From: Flavobacteriales bacterium
Lineage (GTDB): Bacteria > Bacteroidota > Bacteroidia > Flavobacteriales > Flavobacteriaceae
Reading direction: 5' to 3'
DNA: 6,916 nt
Assembly: GCA_003229235.1 (NCBI GenBank)
Contig: QIIH01000135.1
Span: 1-6,916, forward strand
The notes beneath the pieces are model-generated. The model worked only from the letters and a program-made list of their open reading frames with translations. It made no database searches and was not told where the DNA came from. The position numbers and the translations under genes were made by a program. Shown piece by piece: positions 1 through 6,218 of this stretch (the stretch's first letter is position 1; every line of letters begins with the position of its first letter).

Positions 1-648
1 ATCGCTAAAATTTTTCCAGCAGATCGCTATACAGTTACGCTCACTGGGAAGGCCCTCGTTTTCCAAAAAGGGACATATTATCTCGTAAACAACCTTATTA
101 TTTCGCTGTCGCTTGCCATTTTACTAATTGCAATTTTTATGGCTTGGATGTTTAGATCTGTAAAAATGATTTTAGTGTGCTTACTCCCTAACTTATTGCC
201 ACTGTTGATTACTGCAGGGTTGATGGGATATTTGGGGGTGCCAATTAAACCTTCTACTATCTTGGTTTTTAGTATTGCCTTCGGAATCTCTGTAGACGAC
301 ACCATTCACTTTTTGGCCAAATACAGGCAAGAACTCATTGCCAACAAATGGAAAATTAAACGCTCGGTTTATGCTGCCCTTAGAGAAACAGGTGTAAGTA
401 TGTTTTATACCTCGATTGTTCTATTCTTTGGGTTTTCGGTATTTATGATCTCTAGCTTTGGTGGGACTGTTGCCCTTGGAGGTTTGGTTTCTGCCACGCT
501 ACTCTTTGCTATGCTGGCCAATTTATTACTCCTACCGTCTATGCTTTTATCTTTAGAACGCAGCATTGCTAATAAAGAAACCCTGCGTAAACCATCGCTT
601 AAAATTTTAACAGAATACGACGATGACGAGTCTCTTAAAGATAAGTAG
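1..648 (+). CDS. RND/MMPL-family exporter, C-terminal part (5' end outside window)
   Basis: The frame is open from the first base, giving 215 residues before TAG at 646-648; the ATG at 139 is internal, so this is a partial gene. The visible part is the last membrane domain of an RND-superfamily 'predicted exporter' (MMPL-like). A short stretch of periplasmic domain leads into a hydrophobic helix (about residues 28-50), then the PNLLP turn (63-67), a helix pair, and the GISVDDTIHFL segment (about 95-105, Asp99-Asp100) that is characteristic of the family's proton-relay region. Two more helices follow (about 134-150 and 158-178), then a charged cytoplasmic tail rich in Asp/Glu and Lys. Family knowledge says such proteins export lipids or other hydrophobic compounds using the proton gradient; the substrate cannot be told. 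It stops 59 nt before asnS, which has its own promoter, so the two are probably not obligatorily co-transcribed. Confidence 0.88.
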   Translation: MAKIFPADRYTVTLTGKALVFQKGTYYLVNNLIISLSLAILLIAIFMAWMFRSVKMILVCLLPNLLPLLITAGLMGYLGVPIKPSTILVFSIAFGISVDDTIHFLAKYRQELIANKWKIKRSVYAALRETGVSMFYTSIVLFFGFSVFMISSFGGTVALGGLVSATLLFAMLANLLLLPSMLLSLERSIANKETLRKPSLKILTEYDDDESLKDK

Positions 649-657
649 CATTAGGGC

Positions 658-688
658 TTGTTAAGTTTTTGGCTAAGGTCTATCTTTG
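658..688 (+). promoter_or_regulatory. Bacteroidota-type promoter of asnS
   Basis: TTG at 658-660 and TATCTTTG at 681-688 are separated by exactly 20 nt. This fits the Bacteroidota primary sigma-factor consensus (TTG, 19-21 nt, TAnnTTTG), with a perfect match to the -7 box. Transcription would start a few bases past 688, leaving a leader of only about 10-15 nt before the ATG at 708. It sits in the 59-nt gap between the exporter and asnS. Confidence 0.65.
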
Positions 689-707
689 ACCCTTATTAGT
701 GACGGCG

Positions 708-2150
708 ATGGAATACAAAGATGTTATTAGCTTATTAGAAATGCCACCTTCGGCCAACGATGTAGCCGTAAGAGGATGGGTACGCTCCTTTAGAAGCAAC
801 AGATTTATTGCAATCAACGATGGGTCTACCATTAAGAATGTGCAATGTGTAATTGACTTCGAAAATTTTGATGAAGCATTAATAAAAAGAATCACAGTTG
901 GGTCTGCTGTAGAGGTAAGTGGAAATCTTGTAGAGAGTCAGGGCCAAGGTCAGAAAGTAGAAATTAAAGTAAGTACCGTTGCCGTTTTAGGCGATGCCAA
1001 TCCAGAAGAAGTAAAACTTACCATATTATCGCCTAAAAGACATAGCCTAGAGACTTTAAGAGAACAGGCTCATTTGCGTATACGCACCAATACCTTTGGC
1101 GCCGTGATGCGCTTGCGTTCTAAATTGTCTTTTGCAGTACATGAGTATTTTCAAAAGAATGGCTACTATTATATGAATACGCCAATTATTACGGGTAGTG
1201 ATGCCGAAGGAGCTGGTGAGATGTTTCGCGTTTCGACTTTAGATCCTAAAAACCCCCCATTATCAGATGATGGCAGCGTTGATTATGGCGAAGACTTTTT
1301 TGGAAAAGAAAGTAACTTAACGGTAAGTGGTCAATTAGCGGCAGAAACCTATGCCATGGGGTTGAGTAAGGTATATACATTTGGGCCTACATTTAGAGCA
1401 GAAAACAGTAATACCTCACGTCACCTAGCAGAATTCTGGATGATAGAGCCAGAAGTGGCCTTTTGCGATTTAGACGGCAATATGGATCTGGCCGAAGACT
1501 TTATTAAGTATGTAATTAACTATGCCATTACAAACTGTGGAGACGATTTAGAGTTCTTAGAAAAACGTCTTTTTGACGAAGAAAAAACGAAGCCACAAGC
1601 AGAGCGAAGTGAACTGAGCTTACGCGACAAATTAGATTTTGTAGTAAACAATAATTTTAAGCGAGTAAGTTATACAGAGGCCATCGATATTTTAAAGAAT
1701 AGCAAGCCCAACAAAAAGAAAAAATTTAAATACCCAATCGATGCGTGGGGAGCCGACTTACAGAGCGAGCACGAGCGATTTTTGGTAGAAAAACACTTTA
1801 AGTGCCCTGTAATCCTCTTCGATTATCCAGCCGATATTAAGGCCTTTTATATGCGCCTTAACGAAGATGAGAAAACGGTACGCGCTATGGATGTTTTGTT
1901 CCCAGGGATAGGCGAAATTGTTGGTGGATCGCAACGTGAAGAACGATACGATGTGCTTAAACAAAAAATTGCCGATATGGGCATAGACCAAAAAGAACTT
2001 TGGTGGTATTTAGAGTTGCGTAAATTTGGAACTGCAAAACACAGTGGTTTTGGGCTTGGCTTCGAACGTTTGGTTCAGTTTGTATCAGGAATGGGCAACA
2101 TTCGTGATGTAATTCCTTACCCACGTAGCCCTAAAAATGCAGAATTCTAA
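708..2150 (+). CDS. asnS: asparaginyl-tRNA synthetase (class IIb)
   Basis: The 480-residue product charges tRNA-Asn with asparagine in the cytoplasm, using ATP. An N-terminal OB-fold anticodon-binding domain (about residues 15-100; GWVRSFRSNRFIAINDGS is its first strands) is followed by a class II catalytic domain. The domain shows motif 2 (FRAENSNTSRH, from about residue 229) and motif 3 (GFGLGFERLV, 447-456). The loop between TPIITGSDAEGAGEMF and SGQLAAE, containing FFGKES, is the insertion usual in bacterial AsnRS. Length is normal for the family. Two starts are possible after the in-frame TGA at 687-689: GTG at 699 and ATG at 708. I chose ATG because GTG would lie almost on the predicted transcription start. 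The gene ends in tandem stops (TAA at 2148 and 2151) and is bounded by its own promoter and terminator, so it is probably monocistronic. Confidence 0.97.
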   Translation: MEYKDVISLLEMPPSANDVAVRGWVRSFRSNRFIAINDGSTIKNVQCVIDFENFDEALIKRITVGSAVEVSGNLVESQGQGQKVEIKVSTVAVLGDANPEEVKLTILSPKRHSLETLREQAHLRIRTNTFGAVMRLRSKLSFAVHEYFQKNGYYYMNTPIITGSDAEGAGEMFRVSTLDPKNPPLSDDGSVDYGEDFFGKESNLTVSGQLAAETYAMGLSKVYTFGPTFRAENSNTSRHLAEFWMIEPEVAFCDLDGNMDLAEDFIKYVINYAITNCGDDLEFLEKRLFDEEKTKPQAERSELSLRDKLDFVVNNNFKRVSYTEAIDILKNSKPNKKKKFKYPIDAWGADLQSEHERFLVEKHFKCPVILFDYPADIKAFYMRLNEDEKTVRAMDVLFPGIGEIVGGSQREERYDVLKQKIADMGIDQKELWWYLELRKFGTAKHSGFGLGFERLVQFVSGMGNIRDVIPYPRSPKNAEF

Positions 2151-2173
2151 TAAGTCTTTCATAACAAACTATT

Positions 2174-2213
2174 AAAACGATCTATAATCCCACTTTATAG
2201 GTCGTTTTTTTTT
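2174..2213 (+). terminator. intrinsic terminator after asnS
   Basis: A 14-bp stem (2174-2187 with 2195-2208, including one G-U pair at 2181/2201) closes a 7-nt loop. The 3' arm runs into nine consecutive T residues (2205-2213). The order and polarity fit a Rho-independent terminator for the plus strand, 24 nt after the asnS stop codon and 23 nt before rpoN. Confidence 0.88.
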
Positions 2214-2236
2214 AAATTTATAGATAACCAAGATTT

Positions 2237-3691
2237 ATGCTAAAACAACAGCTCAATTTTAAACTTTCTCAAAAGTTGTCTCCTCAACAGATTCAACTTA
2301 TGAAGTTAATTCAGTTGCCCACCCAGGCTTTTGAACAGAGAATTGTGCAAGAAATGCAAGAGAACCCAGCCTTAGATACTGGTAAAGAAGCCTCAGAAAC
2401 TCCCGAAGATACATACGACGACGAGGAACAATATGAGTCTGATTCAGAAATTATAGAGACCGACATTAATATCGATGATTATTTGAGCGACGACGAAACG
2501 CCTGCCTATAGACTCTCCGCGAACAATTACAGCAGCGACGACGAAGAAAAGCATGTGCCTTATGCTTCTGGCACCTCGTTTACTCAGTTTTTAATGACAC
2601 AGTTGAGCACCTTTCGCCTCAACGAAGAGGAAGTCGAAATTGCCATATTTTTGGTAGGCAGTGTAGACGAAAGCGGCTATATCCGCAGGCCAATAATAGA
2701 CATAATGGACGATTTGGCTTTTACACAAAACATCTATACCACCGAAGAAAAAATTGTAAAAATATTAGATCTAGTTCAGCAATTAGATCCTGCGGGAGTT
2801 GGAGCACGCGACCTACGCGAATGTTTGCTGTTACAACTAGAACGCAAATCTCCAACAGAAGCGGTTCAATTGGCTATTGATATAATGGAAAATGCTTTTG
2901 AACATTTCAGCAAAAAACATTACGTAAAGTTGTTGCAAAAATTCGACATTACAGAAGATCAGCTCAGGGAAGCGATCCGCGAAATCGAAGGCCTAAACCC
3001 TAAGCCAGGCGGCACCTATTCTTCTAATACACGTATTATAGAGCACGTAGTACCAGACTTTACAATAAGAATAGTAGAGGGACAATTAGAGCTTAGTCTC
3101 AATGGGCGTAATGCTCCAGAATTACACGTTTCTAAAGAATATTCTGAAATGCTTAAAGGCTATAAAGCCACAAAGGAAAAGTCGAAATCCCAGAAAGATG
3201 CTGTCCAATTTATCAAGCAAAAACTAGATGGGGCCAAGTGGTTTATCGATGCTATAAAACAGCGACAACAAACCCTAATGGTAACGATGAATGCAATTAT
3301 GCATTATCAAGAGGCCTATTTTTTATCTGGAGACGAACGCAAATTGCGTCCTATGATTTTAAAGAATATCGCCGATACTATTCACATGGATGTTTCTACA
3401 GTTTCGCGTGTTGCCAACAGTAAATATGTAGATACGCCTTACGGCACCAAGTTGATTAAAGAGTTCTTTTCTGAATCGATGAAAAACGACCAAGGCGAAG
3501 ATGTTTCTACTAGAGAGATTAAAAAAATTCTAGAAATTACCATAAGCGAAGAAGACAAAAAGAAACCGCTCACCGATGACAAATTGGCTAAGATTCTTAA
3601 ACAAAAAGGCTATCCCATCGCTAGGAGAACGGTTGCGAAATACCGCGAACAACTAGATATGCCAGTGGCTCGCTTACGTAAAGAAATATAA
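2237..3691 (+). CDS. rpoN: RNA polymerase sigma-54 factor (RpoN)
   Basis: The 484-residue product directs RNA polymerase to -24/-12 promoters and needs AAA+ activators to open them. All classical parts are visible. Region I is the Gln/Leu-rich N-terminus (about 1-48; KLSPQQIQLMKLIQLP and MQENPAL), which contacts activators. Region II is an acidic linker (about 51-104). The core-binding region contains LDPAGVGARDLRECLLLQL (183-201) and LNPKPGG (253-259). A helix-turn-helix (about 376-398, IADTIHMDVSTVSRV) reads the -12 element, and the RpoN box ARRTVAKYRE (462-471) binds the -24 element. Length is normal. The ATG at 2237 matches the expected N-terminus. Its TAA shares one base with the next gene's ATG (TAATG), suggesting translational coupling. 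I see no convincing promoter in the 23 nt after the asnS terminator; expression may start inside or upstream of that region, or come from read-through. Confidence 0.97.
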   Translation: MLKQQLNFKLSQKLSPQQIQLMKLIQLPTQAFEQRIVQEMQENPALDTGKEASETPEDTYDDEEQYESDSEIIETDINIDDYLSDDETPAYRLSANNYSSDDEEKHVPYASGTSFTQFLMTQLSTFRLNEEEVEIAIFLVGSVDESGYIRRPIIDIMDDLAFTQNIYTTEEKIVKILDLVQQLDPAGVGARDLRECLLLQLERKSPTEAVQLAIDIMENAFEHFSKKHYVKLLQKFDITEDQLREAIREIEGLNPKPGGTYSSNTRIIEHVVPDFTIRIVEGQLELSLNGRNAPELHVSKEYSEMLKGYKATKEKSKSQKDAVQFIKQKLDGAKWFIDAIKQRQQTLMVTMNAIMHYQEAYFLSGDERKLRPMILKNIADTIHMDVSTVSRVANSKYVDTPYGTKLIKEFFSESMKNDQGEDVSTREIKKILEITISEEDKKKPLTDDKLAKILKQKGYPIARRTVAKYREQLDMPVARLRKEI

Positions 3692-4296
3692 TGAAGCAAT
3701 TTTTGCGTATAGCGTCCTATCTGTTTCATCCCCTGTTGATGCCCTTACTGGGGACATTAATCTATTACTTTATTACCCCACGCTATATCGAATCAGAGGT
3801 GATTCAACTAAAGCTTGTAGCTATTACTATAATTACCGTATTGGTTCCTTTGGTTAGTTTTATGATGCTCAAAAACATGAAACTTGTTAGTTCTATGCGC
3901 TTAGAACAGGTTCATGAACGCAAGGCGCCACTAATTATCCAGTGTTTGCTGTTACTGCTAATACTAAAAATGGTATTTAATCCCTACGACTCCATTGAGT
4001 TGTATTACTTTTTTCTGGGAATATTGTTTTCGAGCATTAGCGCCTTTGTCTTGACCATTTTTAAGTTTAAGGTGAGCCTTCATATGATAGCAATCGCGGG
4101 GGTTACTTTTTTTGTTGTAGCACTTAGCGCGCATTTTGGTAAAAACCTGATTTTGATGCTCTCCTTTTTGTTTTTAGTAAATGGGTGGGTGGCCAGTTCG
4201 AGACTCGAAGCCAAAGCTCATTCTCCTGCCGAACTTACTGTTGGATTTATTATTGGCCTGGTTCCGCAGTTTATTATGCTTAGTTTTTGGCTATAA
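3691..4296 (+). CDS. polytopic membrane protein with PAP2-like motifs, coupled to rpoN
   Basis: This 201-residue protein is very hydrophobic, with about six or seven predicted membrane helices (roughly 8-28, 41-61, 81-94, 104-123, 132-147, 151-166, 183-200). Three short polar motifs fall in the order of the PAP2 phosphatase signature (K-X6-RP, PSGH, SR-X5-H-X3-D): R70-X6-R77-KAP, VSLH (128-131), and S170-R171-X5-H177-X3-E181. The last is a full match except Glu for Asp; the first two are degenerate. I therefore read it as a distant PAP2-superfamily relative, perhaps acting on a lipid phosphate such as undecaprenyl pyrophosphate, but activity is unproven and 'conserved membrane protein' is the safe label. 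I recall similar unnamed proteins beside rpoN in other flavobacteria. It starts within the rpoN stop codon (TAATG), and its own stop overlaps the convergent barrel gene by six bases. Confidence 0.85.
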   Translation: MKQFLRIASYLFHPLLMPLLGTLIYYFITPRYIESEVIQLKLVAITIITVLVPLVSFMMLKNMKLVSSMRLEQVHERKAPLIIQCLLLLLILKMVFNPYDSIELYYFFLGILFSSISAFVLTIFKFKVSLHMIAIAGVTFFVVALSAHFGKNLILMLSFLFLVNGWVASSRLEAKAHSPAELTVGFIIGLVPQFIMLSFWL

Positions 4297-4989
4297 AAAA
4301 TAAAAGATAATGCCTAAGTTTAAAGGTTTAAACCCTATTTGTTCTCCATTTACCATCGCTGTATCTGCAAATAATGGAGTAAGCTGATACGCTGCATAGA
4401 AGTTTACCGTGTTATAGCCAAAGAGCAGGGTAAGCTGAGCTTGAAACTTATTAAAGTCGCTAACCCCATTGGTTTTTATTTTATTTCCATTTTGAACAAA
4501 AGTAGCAACGTTAGATACCGCATAACTAAAATTAACCCCCGCATGTACCCTATAAAAGCTATATTCTGTAGGAGTGCTGCTTCGCCATCTAAATTCGAGA
4601 GGTGCTTCTATATGTACGGTGCTAAATCTGTTGCTATCAAATTGGGCATCATCGCCTAAAATTGCATACTGCGTTTCTCCCCCATCTTCACTAATTGCCA
4701 AAGTACTACCGTATCTGTTCAATCCTAATCCACCACCTATAGCAATAGCAAACGTTCTATTTTTATTGATTGGCATATCTCGTAAAAACCCCATACGCAT
4801 TCCGCCAGAAAAACCTTGAATTCGGACGCCATCTGGCACAGAGGTAATTAAATTATAGGTGATGCCAAAATAAATCTGATCTTCTCGATACAAAGAATCT
4901 GCAACCGCTTCTGTATCAGAAGCATCATCTTGCGCCTTAAGAGGTAGGTTTATAAATAGTAATACAAAAACGAATAATAATGGTCGCAT
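4291..4989 (-). CDS. outer-membrane beta-barrel protein (porin/PorT-like family)
   Basis: The 232-residue product has a clear Sec signal peptide: Met-Arg, a hydrophobic core to about residue 16, then LKA-QDD, with cleavage most likely after Ala19. The mature part alternates polar and hydrophobic residues in strands typical of small outer-membrane barrels (YFGITYNLITS, GGMRMGFLRDM, FAIAIGGGLGLNRYG, EAPLEFRWRS, RVHAGVNFSYAV, AQLTLLFGYNTVNFYAAYQLTPLF). It ends in LNLGIIFYFL, with aromatic residues near the C-terminus as expected for outer-membrane insertion. It resembles the Bacteroidota 'porin family / outer membrane protein beta-barrel domain' group. I do not assign it as SprT/PorT itself, since I recall that gene lying next to ubiE in flavobacteria. 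It follows the ExbD operon on the same strand, but a strong terminator (5042-5072) separates them, so it is probably its own transcript. Cargo or function is unknown. Confidence 0.85.
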   Translation of the reverse strand: MRPLLFVFVLLFINLPLKAQDDASDTEAVADSLYREDQIYFGITYNLITSVPDGVRIQGFSGGMRMGFLRDMPINKNRTFAIAIGGGLGLNRYGSTLAISEDGGETQYAILGDDAQFDSNRFSTVHIEAPLEFRWRSSTPTEYSFYRVHAGVNFSYAVSNVATFVQNGNKIKTNGVSDFNKFQAQLTLLFGYNTVNFYAAYQLTPLFADTAMVNGEQIGFKPLNLGIIFYFL

Positions 4990-5005
4990 AAAACAATAAC
5001 GATAT

Positions 5006-5031
5006 AGGTTAAAACCTCAGGTTTAAAGATA
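5006..5031 (-). promoter_or_regulatory. possible promoter/operator of the barrel gene
   Basis: On the minus strand TATCTTTA (5031-5024) matches the TAnnTTTG box except for its last base, and lies 34 nt before the barrel ATG. No TTG sits at the right distance upstream, so the promoter call is weak. Next to it are two overlapping inverted repeats: AGGTT-aa-AACCT (5006-5017) and AAACCT-c-AGGTTT (5012-5024). These could be an operator or a small leader hairpin, or chance in AT-rich DNA. Confidence 0.25.
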
Positions 5032-5041
5032 CGTATACCAC

Positions 5042-5072
5042 AAAAAAAAACACCTCGCTAGGAGGTGTTTTT
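5042..5072 (-). terminator. intrinsic terminator of the ExbB/ExbD-type operon
   Basis: A perfect 11-bp inverted repeat (5046-5056 with 5062-5072; core CACCTC/GAGGTG) closes a 5-nt loop. On the minus strand it is followed by nine T residues in a row (complement of A5042-A5050), 20-odd bases after the second exbD stop codon. The A/T flanks make it nearly symmetrical, but the plus strand has only five T residues and no gene reading towards it nearby, so the minus strand is the likely user. Confidence 0.88.
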
Positions 5073-5091
5073 ATCTTTCAACTAAAAAAAC

Positions 5092-5574
5092 TTAATTCAT
5101 GTTTTTAAACACATCACCCTTTTTAGTAGTATAATTTATCTTGAGTGCATTCACTTCTCGTAATTCCTGTTTGATATCAGAAATTAATCCCATTTTTGTT
5201 TCTCCATCTACCTTTAAGGCAGTAGTTAAGAACGGCACTAATTCTTCTCGTTTACTAGCACGTTCGCCCTCAATAAAAGCTTTAATATCTTTTACATCGG
5301 CAAACTTATCCCCTAACTGGATTCGAGCTTCTTGACCAAAAGTTTTCTGATATCTTTGGCTAGGTTTCCCTGCATAGATATACATTATCAAGTCTTTCTT
5401 ATCTAATTTTTCAACTTGATCTGCCATTGGCAAGTTGTTCTGAATCTTTAGGGTATTTTGGCGCATTACTGTAGCCACCATAAAGAAGAACAATAACATA
5501 AAAACAATATCTGGTAAGGACGCTGTCGAAATCGGAGGTAACTCGCCTCCACTTTTCTTTCTAAACTTAGACAT
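5092..5574 (-). CDS. exbD: ExbD/TolR-family motor subunit, second copy
   Basis: This 160-residue protein has the ExbD/TolR layout: a short basic cytoplasmic N-terminus (MSKFRKKSGG), one membrane helix (about 20-38) and a periplasmic domain. The helix begins SLPDIVFMLLFFFMV and holds Asp22, the position equivalent to the essential proton-carrying Asp of E. coli ExbD (Asp25) and TolR (Asp23). In the family, ExbD works with ExbB/TolQ pentamers to turn proton flow into movement of TonB- or Tol-like partners. The periplasmic part (about 39-160) is charged and matches ExbD length, but no finer substrate can be read from it. It begins 29 nt after the upstream exbD paralogue, is last in the operon, and is followed directly by the terminator at 5042-5072. 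No tonB gene is visible next to it. Confidence 0.93.
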   Translation of the reverse strand: MSKFRKKSGGELPPISTASLPDIVFMLLFFFMVATVMRQNTLKIQNNLPMADQVEKLDKKDLIMYIYAGKPSQRYQKTFGQEARIQLGDKFADVKDIKAFIEGERASKREELVPFLTTALKVDGETKMGLISDIKQELREVNALKINYTTKKGDVFKNMN

Positions 5575-5603
5575 AATCTGTTTTAGTTTTTAGGGTTAAT
5601 TGT

Positions 5604-6212
5604 CTACTTTCTTGGTTCGGCTTCTGAAAGCTTTTGAGGATACATGAGCTTTATACGCATAATGTTTTCCTTAAGCTTATCTTTATTACCAGCATAACTA
5701 ACGCCGTCTTTGGCAAACTTTTCCATCACTGTAAAATCCATCCCAAAGATTCGCTGTGCTTCACGATTTCGAAGCTCATTATAAGCAGCTACGAGTTCGT
5801 TTTGTACAGAGATATATGCATTATAACTGGTAAATCGGTCGTTCTGTAGTGAGATAATGGCCTTGTCTGGATTATCGCTAGACGATGTATCACGTTTACC
5901 CTTACAGTAATCGCAAGCTTCATCGCCAACTCCACCTCCGTTGTCTAAAAAGGCAACGGCTGCAGCTCTTAAATCTTCTAGTTGCATTAACTCATCCTCT
6001 ACTAATAAGCGGTCGTCTCTGTTTATCACTACGGTGAAAATATTCTTCTGCTTAATAATTGGAGGATCTTCTACATCTTCAATAGGCGGCAGTTTACGAC
6101 TAATCCCGCTATCTGTCTCGATGGTAGTAGTTACCAAAAAGAAGATTAATAGCAAGAAAGCGATATCTGCCATAGATCCCGCATTCACTTCGGGTGCTGA
6201 TCTCTTTGCCAT
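5604..6212 (-). CDS. exbD: ExbD/TolR-family motor subunit with CxxC insertion, first copy
   Basis: This 202-residue protein is also ExbD-like. A short cytoplasmic N-terminus (MAKRSAPEVNAGS) leads to a single helix (about 15-31, MADIAFLLLIFFLVTT) carrying Asp16 at the proton-relay position, and the rest is periplasmic. It is about 60 residues longer than E. coli ExbD (141 aa). Part of the extra length is a Gly-rich loop with two cysteines, ACDYCKGKRD (C100-x2-C103), followed by a Ser/Asp-rich stretch (SSSDNPDKA, about 110-118). In the periplasm the pair could form a disulfide or respond to redox state; that is inference. The C-terminal part (about 130-190) is predicted largely helical and charged. 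It starts 6 nt after the four-helix protein gene and ends 29 nt before the second exbD, clearly within one operon. The two copies differ too much to be a recent duplication. Confidence 0.92.
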   Translation of the reverse strand: MAKRSAPEVNAGSMADIAFLLLIFFLVTTTIETDSGISRKLPPIEDVEDPPIIKQKNIFTVVINRDDRLLVEDELMQLEDLRAAAVAFLDNGGGVGDEACDYCKGKRDTSSSDNPDKAIISLQNDRFTSYNAYISVQNELVAAYNELRNREAQRIFGMDFTVMEKFAKDGVSYAGNKDKLKENIMRIKLMYPQKLSEAEPRK

Positions 6213-6218
6213 ACCTAC

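Noticed and set aside
139..648. Reading the first gene as complete from ATG 139
   Set aside because: The frame is open to base 1 and the upstream residues continue a membrane-exporter sequence, so the gene is truncated by the window edge.
2569..2584. Sigma-54-like promoter match TGGCACC-TCGT-TTACT inside rpoN
   Set aside because: The -24 half is good, but the -12 half lacks the GC dinucleotide, and it lies within the rpoN coding region with no gene start nearby.
4441..4819. Plus-strand open frames antisense to the barrel gene
   Set aside because: They have no family-like sequence and lie opposite a gene with a clear signal peptide and barrel pattern.
4834..4845. TGGCACA in the barrel gene as a possible -24 element
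   Set aside because: No TTGCW follows at the right spacing, and it is inside coding sequence on the opposite strand.
4291..4989. Assignment of the barrel protein as the type IX secretion protein PorT/SprT
   Set aside because: The barrel family is broad, the neighbours differ from the sprT setting I recall, and no specific PorT motif could be confirmed by eye.
5092..6212. Recent duplication of exbD
   Set aside because: The two proteins share little beyond the membrane helix with its Asp, and differ by 42 residues in length, so the duplication would be ancient.
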